From NCBI GenBank assembly GCA_050433985.1, contig JBNPWE010000038.1, positions 1 to 17,769 of the forward strand: a stretch of DNA of 17,769 nucleotides, given 5' to 3'. The DNA comes from JACIYW01 sp014359745. GTDB lineage: Bacteria > Pseudomonadota > Alphaproteobacteria > Rhodobacterales > Rhodobacteraceae. Within the stretch, counting starts at the first letter, position 1. Each line of letters begins with the position of its first letter. The notes below the pieces were generated by a model. That model saw only the letters and a program-made list of their open reading frames with translations, was not told where the DNA came from and searched no databases. Positions 14,842 to 17,769 of the stretch are shown in pieces. The translations under genes were made by a program, and so were the position numbers.

Positions 14842-15366
14842 TCAGCCCTTGCCCAAGAGCGCCTTGGCGTCCTTGATCCGCAGGAAAAGCGTCAGGGGCT
14901 CCACCGCCGTCTCGGAAAACCCCGCATCGAGGTAAAAGGCCTTCGCCCGGTCGTTCAGCGCATGCACGAGAATGGCCGCGATGCCGACCTCATGCGCGGC
15001 GGCGGTGATGCGCAACACCGCATCGCGTAACAGCGCGCGGCCAAGGCCATGGCTCTGTTCGGAGGCATCGATCGCCAATCGGCCCAGCACGATGACCGGA
15101 ACCGGGTCGGGCATGTTCTGCTTCAGCTTGCGCGGGGCCAGATCATGGCTGACCGATCCGGCGGCCAGCGCGTAAAAGCCGACCACCCGCAGGCCCCGGC
15201 ACAGCACATAGGTCCGCGAGGCCCCCGACGCCTGATTGGCACTGGCCTTGCGCTTCAGCCATGTGTCCAGAGTCGGTGCCCCGGACGCAAAACCATCGAT
15301 CTGGTGACCGTCAGCCAAGGGTTCCGGCGCGCGCAGGGGCCCGTCACCCGGCGTCACTTGTCCCAT
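14842..15366 (-). CDS. GNAT acetyltransferase toxin (TacT-like)
   Basis: This 174-residue GNAT-fold protein has the features of toxins that acetylate aminoacyl-tRNA: N-terminal FASGAPTLDTWLKRKA, a strand with VGFYALAAGSVSHDLAP, VPVIVLGRLAIDASEQSHGLG with the acetyl-CoA motif (Gln104, Gly107, Gly109), and NDRAKAFYLDAGF with the conserved Tyr145. The ATG at 15366 lies inside the 3' end of the antitoxin gene (13-base overlap), the usual translational coupling. The gene ends three bases from the DUF2460 pseudogene, tail to tail. The reading frame is intact with all key residues. Enzyme class is well supported; the tRNA target is family knowledge only. Confidence 0.88.
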   Translation of the reverse strand: MGQVTPGDGPLRAPEPLADGHQIDGFASGAPTLDTWLKRKASANQASGASRTYVLCRGLRVVGFYALAAGSVSHDLAPRKLKQNMPDPVPVIVLGRLAIDASEQSHGLGRALLRDAVLRITAAAHEVGIAAILVHALNDRAKAFYLDAGFSETAVEPLTLFLRIKDAKALLGKG

Positions 15367-15647
15367 GGCGCGGGTGTGGCCAGCAGCTTGCGCAAACGCT
15401 CATTCGGGGCGGGTGGTGCATCAAGCTGCGCCATGAAGGCGCTGAATTGCGCGGCGTCCAGCCGGAACGCGGTGCGATCCATCAGGGCATCCTCGGCGGC
15501 CTGCCGACTGGCTTCCATCATGAATTCAGAGCGGTTCTTGCCGAGGGTCGCTGCGGCACGGTCGATCAGCTCGCGGTCACGCGGGGTGACGCGAAGGTTG
15601 ATCAGCGAACGGCGCTGGGCGTCCTCGTTGGGGGTCACGGCAACCAT
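15354..15647 (-). CDS. DUF1778 ribbon-helix-helix antitoxin (TacA-like)
   Basis: This 97-residue protein has an N-terminal ribbon-helix-helix (RRSLINLRVTPRDRELIDRA, then AAATLGKNRSEFMMEASRQA, residues about 12-50) that binds DNA as a dimer. A C-terminal tail (FRLDAAQFSAFMAQLDAPPA, NERLRKLLATPAPW) is the type of segment that wraps and blocks the GNAT toxin. The ATG at 15647 is chosen with AGGAG nine bases upstream; a GTG at 15656 is in frame but leaves no room for a ribosome site. It is followed by the overlapping toxin gene, and a palindrome lies just upstream. In known pairs antitoxin and toxin together repress their promoter. Confidence 0.88.
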   Translation of the reverse strand: MVAVTPNEDAQRRSLINLRVTPRDRELIDRAAATLGKNRSEFMMEASRQAAEDALMDRTAFRLDAAQFSAFMAQLDAPPAPNERLRKLLATPAPWDK

Positions 15648-15668
15648 GGCACGCACTCCTGTGATGAA

Positions 15669-15706
15669 TTGACATCATATGTAAAGACAATGGCTTTACA
15701 TATCAA
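15669..15706 (-). promoter_or_regulatory. Palindromic operator and putative promoter of the toxin-antitoxin pair
   Basis: ATATGTAAAG (15677-15686) and CTTTACATAT (15694-15703) form a perfect 10-base inverted repeat with a 7-base spacer, ideal for a ribbon-helix-helix dimer pair. On the minus strand a TTGATA (15706-15701) and a TACATA 17 bases downstream (15683-15678) make a plausible promoter overlapped by the repeat. On the plus strand a perfect TTGACA lies at 15669-15674, without a clear -10 at normal spacing. The operator would lie about 30 bases upstream of the antitoxin start. AT-rich DNA here contrasts with the GC-rich surroundings. Confidence 0.6.
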
Positions 15707-15725
15707 CTGCGGAACGGACGCAATC

Positions 15726-16610
15726 ATGAAATCTCTCTCCCCCGCGCTGCAGGCCCATCTCGATGATGGTACCACCACCCTGTCCTGGTGCTGGCGGATT
15801 TCGCGCAGCGATGGCGTGGCGCTGGGCTTCACCGATCATGACCGCCCGCTGGCTTTCGATGGCACCGATTTTGAACCGGAGAGCGGCTTTGCCGCCTCGG
15901 AAATCCGCGCCGAGTCTGACCTCGCCGTCGTCGCGCAGGACGCGACCGGCGTGCTGACCTCCGACCGCATCACGGAAACCGACATCCTCGACGGGCGCTG
16001 GGACAACGCGGCGGTCGAGCTGTGGCGGGTCAATTGGGCCGATGCCAGCCAGCGCGTCTTGCTGCGGCGCGGGGCGGTGGGGCAAATCCGGCGCGGCCGC
16101 ATGGCTTTCGTCGCGGAAGTCCGCAGCCTCGCGCATGTGCTGGGCCAGACGGTCGGGCGAACGTTTCAGGCGGGATGCGACGCGGAACTTGGCGATGCGC
16201 GCTGCGGGATCGATCTCGAGAACGCCGTCTACAAGGGGACGGGCGTGGTGACGGACCTGTTGCGCGATCGGGCGTTCATGGCGCCGGGGCTCGCCGGGTT
16301 TGACGCGGGCTGGTTCACTTCCGGCACGCTCACCTGGACCAGCGGCGCAAATGCCGGGCGGATCACTGAGGTGCTGTCCCATGGCCTGACCGCTACCATC
16401 GCCACCCTGACCCTTCTGGAAGCGCCCGTCCGCGCCATCGCCGAGGGTGACAGTTTCATCGCGCGGGCTGGCTGCGACAAGCGCATCGCCACCTGCAGCG
16501 GGAAATTCGCCAATACCGCCAACTTCCGGGGTTTTCCCAACATACCGGGGCAGGATGCAGTGCTGCGCTATGCCAGCCAGGACGGCAGCCATGATGGAGC
16601 AGTTCTATGA
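15726..16610 (+). CDS. DUF2163 phage tail protein (GTA gp13-like)
   Basis: This 294-residue protein reads MKSLSPALQAHLDDGTTTLS, WCWRISRSDGVALGFTDHDR, then a domain of beta strands (FEPESGFAASEIRAESDLAV, VELWRVNWADASQRVLLRRG), the Cys motif FQAGCDAELGDARCGIDLE, and a C-terminal BR0599-type domain with GCDKRIATCSGKFANTANF and RGFPNIPG. This is the full DUF2163 family architecture, a distal tail/baseplate component lying between the DUF2460 gene and the NlpC/P60 gene in siphophages and gene transfer agents. The ATG at 15726 matches the family start; the frame is open further upstream, but that part is antisense to the antitoxin. Its stop overlaps the next start (ATGA). Within the tail cluster this is one of the few complete frames. 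Confidence 0.87.
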   Translation: MKSLSPALQAHLDDGTTTLSWCWRISRSDGVALGFTDHDRPLAFDGTDFEPESGFAASEIRAESDLAVVAQDATGVLTSDRITETDILDGRWDNAAVELWRVNWADASQRVLLRRGAVGQIRRGRMAFVAEVRSLAHVLGQTVGRTFQAGCDAELGDARCGIDLENAVYKGTGVVTDLLRDRAFMAPGLAGFDAGWFTSGTLTWTSGANAGRITEVLSHGLTATIATLTLLEAPVRAIAEGDSFIARAGCDKRIATCSGKFANTANFRGFPNIPGQDAVLRYASQDGSHDGAVL

Positions 16611-17028
16611 TGACCGCTGATCCCGCACTCGTTGTCGCCACCGCGCGCACATGGCTCGGTACGCCCTACCACGATCAGGCCAGCCTGCGCGGGGTCGGTT
16701 GCGATTGCCTCGGCCTCGCCCGTGGCGTCTGGCGCGAGGTGGTGGGCAATGAGCCGTTCCCGATCTCGCCCTACAGCCGGGACTGGGGTGAGACCGGGCC
16801 GCGCGAGGTGTTGGCCGAGGGCGCGCGCGCGATGATGCCGGGAATCACCCCATCTGAAGCTGGTCCCGGCGCGCTGATCCTGTTCCGGATGGCCCCCCGC
16901 GCCATCGCCAAGCATGTCGGGATCCTGACCGCGCCTGAGCAGCGGCAGGGGAAAGCGGTGCGGCCACACGCGCCAAAGACGGCGCAGGCCTCTGCGTCAA
17001 GACGGGTTATCAAGGAGAAACAACATGA
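16607..17028 (+). pseudogene. NlpC/P60 phage tail peptidase, C-terminally replaced
   Basis: The gene starts at 16607, overlapping the DUF2163 stop. It reads MMTADPALVVATARTWLGTP, YHDQASLRGVGCDCLGLARG with the catalytic Cys34, and FRMAPRAIAKHVGILT with the catalytic His103. These are the two key blocks of NlpC/P60 cell-wall peptidases (GTA gp14-like) that open peptidoglycan at DNA entry. Family proteins continue for about 40 residues, including a third polar residue, but here the similarity ends near 16938. From there a different frame reads AAAGESGAATRAKDGAGLCV and KTGYQGETT to a TGA at 17026-17028, overlapping the next gene's ATG; it looks like the last 30 residues of another phage gene. A deletion has therefore joined the peptidase to a later gene, removing the host-specificity gene expected between. 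Confidence 0.75.
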
Positions 17029-17333
17029 GCGAACGCAACCCCATCCTGCAAGAGGTCGCTCCGGCCTTTCGCGACAACGGCCTGACCGCCGCCATCACCG
17101 CCCTGATCGGCGGCACCATTGCCCTGCTGGCCGCGGTGACGCGCCGGGCCTTTACCAATGACGCCATGCTGGCCCGGCTGGACCGCGAGCTTGGCCAGGA
17201 ACGCAACCGCGTCGATCACCAGCGCGCTGAGGATCGCAAGGCGGATGCCGACCGGCTGGAACGGATCGAGGCCGACATCCGCGCCATGCGCGATCTGATG
17301 TTTGACGCCTTCCAGCGCGGTCGCACCGACTGA
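17025..17333 (+). CDS. Small prophage membrane protein with coiled-coil tail (holin-like, tentative)
   Basis: This 102-residue protein starts at 17025 behind AAGGAG. It has one hydrophobic helix (about residues 18-39, GLTAAITALIGGTIALLAAV) and then a long charged heptad-rich helix (MLARLDRELGQERNRVDHQR, DADRLERIEADIRAMRDLMF). The layout, membrane anchor plus coiled coil at the end of the tail cluster, suggests a lysis-associated or holin-type protein, but I do not recognise a named family. Its start overlaps the end of the preceding fragment by four bases, showing original operon coupling. The frame is intact. Short direct repeats begin at its stop codon. Confidence 0.6.
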   Translation: MSERNPILQEVAPAFRDNGLTAAITALIGGTIALLAAVTRRAFTNDAMLARLDRELGQERNRVDHQRAEDRKADADRLERIEADIRAMRDLMFDAFQRGRTD

Positions 17334-17360
17334 CCGGTCGCACCGGTCGCACCGACTGAC
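17319..17360. repeat. Short direct repeats around the prophage gene end
   Basis: GGTCGCACCGACTGAC occurs at 17319-17334 and again at 17345-17360, with a further CGGTCGCAC unit between, so the last codons and stop of the preceding gene are duplicated. It looks like slippage or a recombination scar at the edge of the prophage remnant; base composition becomes less GC-rich directly beyond it. Confidence 0.65.
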
Positions 17361-17368
17361 AACCATTC

Positions 17369-17623
17369 CTATAGCGCGGATATGCAGCTTATTGATCTAC
17401 AGACTATGAGTCCGTATTGCCGCATCAGCCTCTGCAACCGTTCGTCGGCGGCCCCTTTGGGTTCGCCCTTCAGGATCGGGGTGATGTAGCGCACGATGGC
17501 GCCGTCGGTGCGGTCGATGGTGAGGCCGTAATAGACCACGCTCATATTGGAATTGAAGTCGACGACCAGAAAGGCGGCAGAGCAATCCGGGTCTAAGATA
17601 AGCTTTGGAAGGCGGTCAAACAT
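17369..17623 (-). CDS. Hypothetical protein, 84 residues
   Basis: The frame begins at an ATG at 17623 (MFDRLPKLILDPDCSAAFLV) and includes VDFNSNMSVVYYGLTIDRTD, GAIVRYITPILKGEPKGAAD and ERLQRLMRQYGLIVCRSISC before the stop at 17369-17371. Alternating strands followed by a helix give a natural protein look. I do not recognise the family. Only a weak AGGTG lies four bases before the ATG, so the real start may differ. It is convergent with the prophage operon and lies in DNA with lower GC than the rest, suggesting separate origin. It may also be a fragment of a longer protein. Confidence 0.45.
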   Translation of the reverse strand: MFDRLPKLILDPDCSAAFLVVDFNSNMSVVYYGLTIDRTDGAIVRYITPILKGEPKGAADERLQRLMRQYGLIVCRSISCISAL

Positions 17624-17701
17624 TGAGCACCTACACCAAAACCGGAACGAGACGCCGCAGTAGATAAACGGCGACTGAGCTCGACTTTGTACGTTTTTGG
17701 T

Positions 17702-17769
17702 TCAGGTCCAAGTCCAGAAGATGGCCTCGTTTGCTATGAACTCGAGCGCGTCGTCGAGGGGCATGACGA
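17702..17769 (-). other. Possible 3' end of a gene entering from the right edge
   Basis: On the minus strand an open frame enters from the window edge and reads MPLDDALEFIANEAIFWTWT before a TGA at 17702-17704. It is too short to identify; it may be the end of a longer gene beyond the window or a chance ORF starting at 17764. The 78 bases between it and the 84-residue ORF show no feature. Confidence 0.2.

Noticed and set aside
15261..15725. Upstream extension of the DUF2163 frame to 449 residues
   Set aside because: That part is antisense to the toxin-antitoxin genes; the family start MKSLSPALQAHL lies at 15726.
13276..16930. Host gene transfer agent cluster
   Set aside because: Although DUF2460, DUF2163 and NlpC/P60 are shared with gene transfer agents, the lambda-type terminase and gpW, the tape measure sequence and the decay point to a separate defective prophage.
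1..17769. CRISPR array, rRNA, replication origin
   Set aside because: No regularly spaced repeats, conserved rRNA segments or iteron/DnaA-box clusters were seen on reading.

Overview
The window looks like accessory chromosome of an alphaproteobacterium of the Rhodobacterales (Paracoccus/Rhodobacter/Gemmobacter-like). This is inferred from the high GC, the codon choice and the type of prophage genes (DUF6441, DUF2460, DUF2163, NlpC/P60 in the order known from rhodobacterial phages and gene transfer agents). No database search was possible; family names rest on motif recognition.

Layout. (1) 1-1912: left part of a decayed prophage late operon on the minus strand (terminase C-terminus, gpW-type joining protein, an uncharacterised protein with a stop codon, a shortened head-tail joining protein, a DUF6441 protein running off the left edge). 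A small stress-type membrane protein (GlsB/YeaQ/YmgE family, 601-855) sits inside it on the other strand. (2) 1899-5661: a gene graveyard. It holds fragments of ISAs1, IS256 and IS110 transposases, a 45-residue scrap of a copper P-type ATPase, and an OmpR-type response regulator and sensor kinase that are fused, frameshifted and internally deleted; the kinase has also lost its H-box histidine. (3) 5777-11124: intact host-type genes. A minus-strand operon (cupin, cysteine-synthase-like enzyme, group II PLP decarboxylase) is divergent from a cytoplasmic CadC-like regulator with TPR repeats (8951-10501); a secreted HExxH protein follows. (4) 11247-13025: a second CadC-like regulator cut short by a nearly complete IS256-family element with 23-bp inverted repeats. 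Its transposase carries a small palindromic insertion in the same reading frame that introduces one stop codon. (5) 13026-17333: right part of the prophage late operon, now on the plus strand (tail genes), mostly pseudogenes, with an intact DUF1778/GNAT toxin-antitoxin pair inserted antisense. (6) 17334-17769: an unidentified small ORF and non-coding sequence.

Interpretation. Two oppositely oriented halves of one phage late operon flank about 11 kb of non-phage DNA, with IS sequences at both borders, and the IS256-family element lacks a target duplication. This suggests an IS-mediated inversion or recombination. Within the decayed prophage the toxin-antitoxin genes and the DUF2163 gene remain open. 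The most promising candidate for an undescribed function is the cupin/synthase/decarboxylase operon with its divergent regulator: the two PLP enzymes could make and then decarboxylate a beta-substituted alanine (for example a sulfur amino acid). The substrate is not known from sequence.
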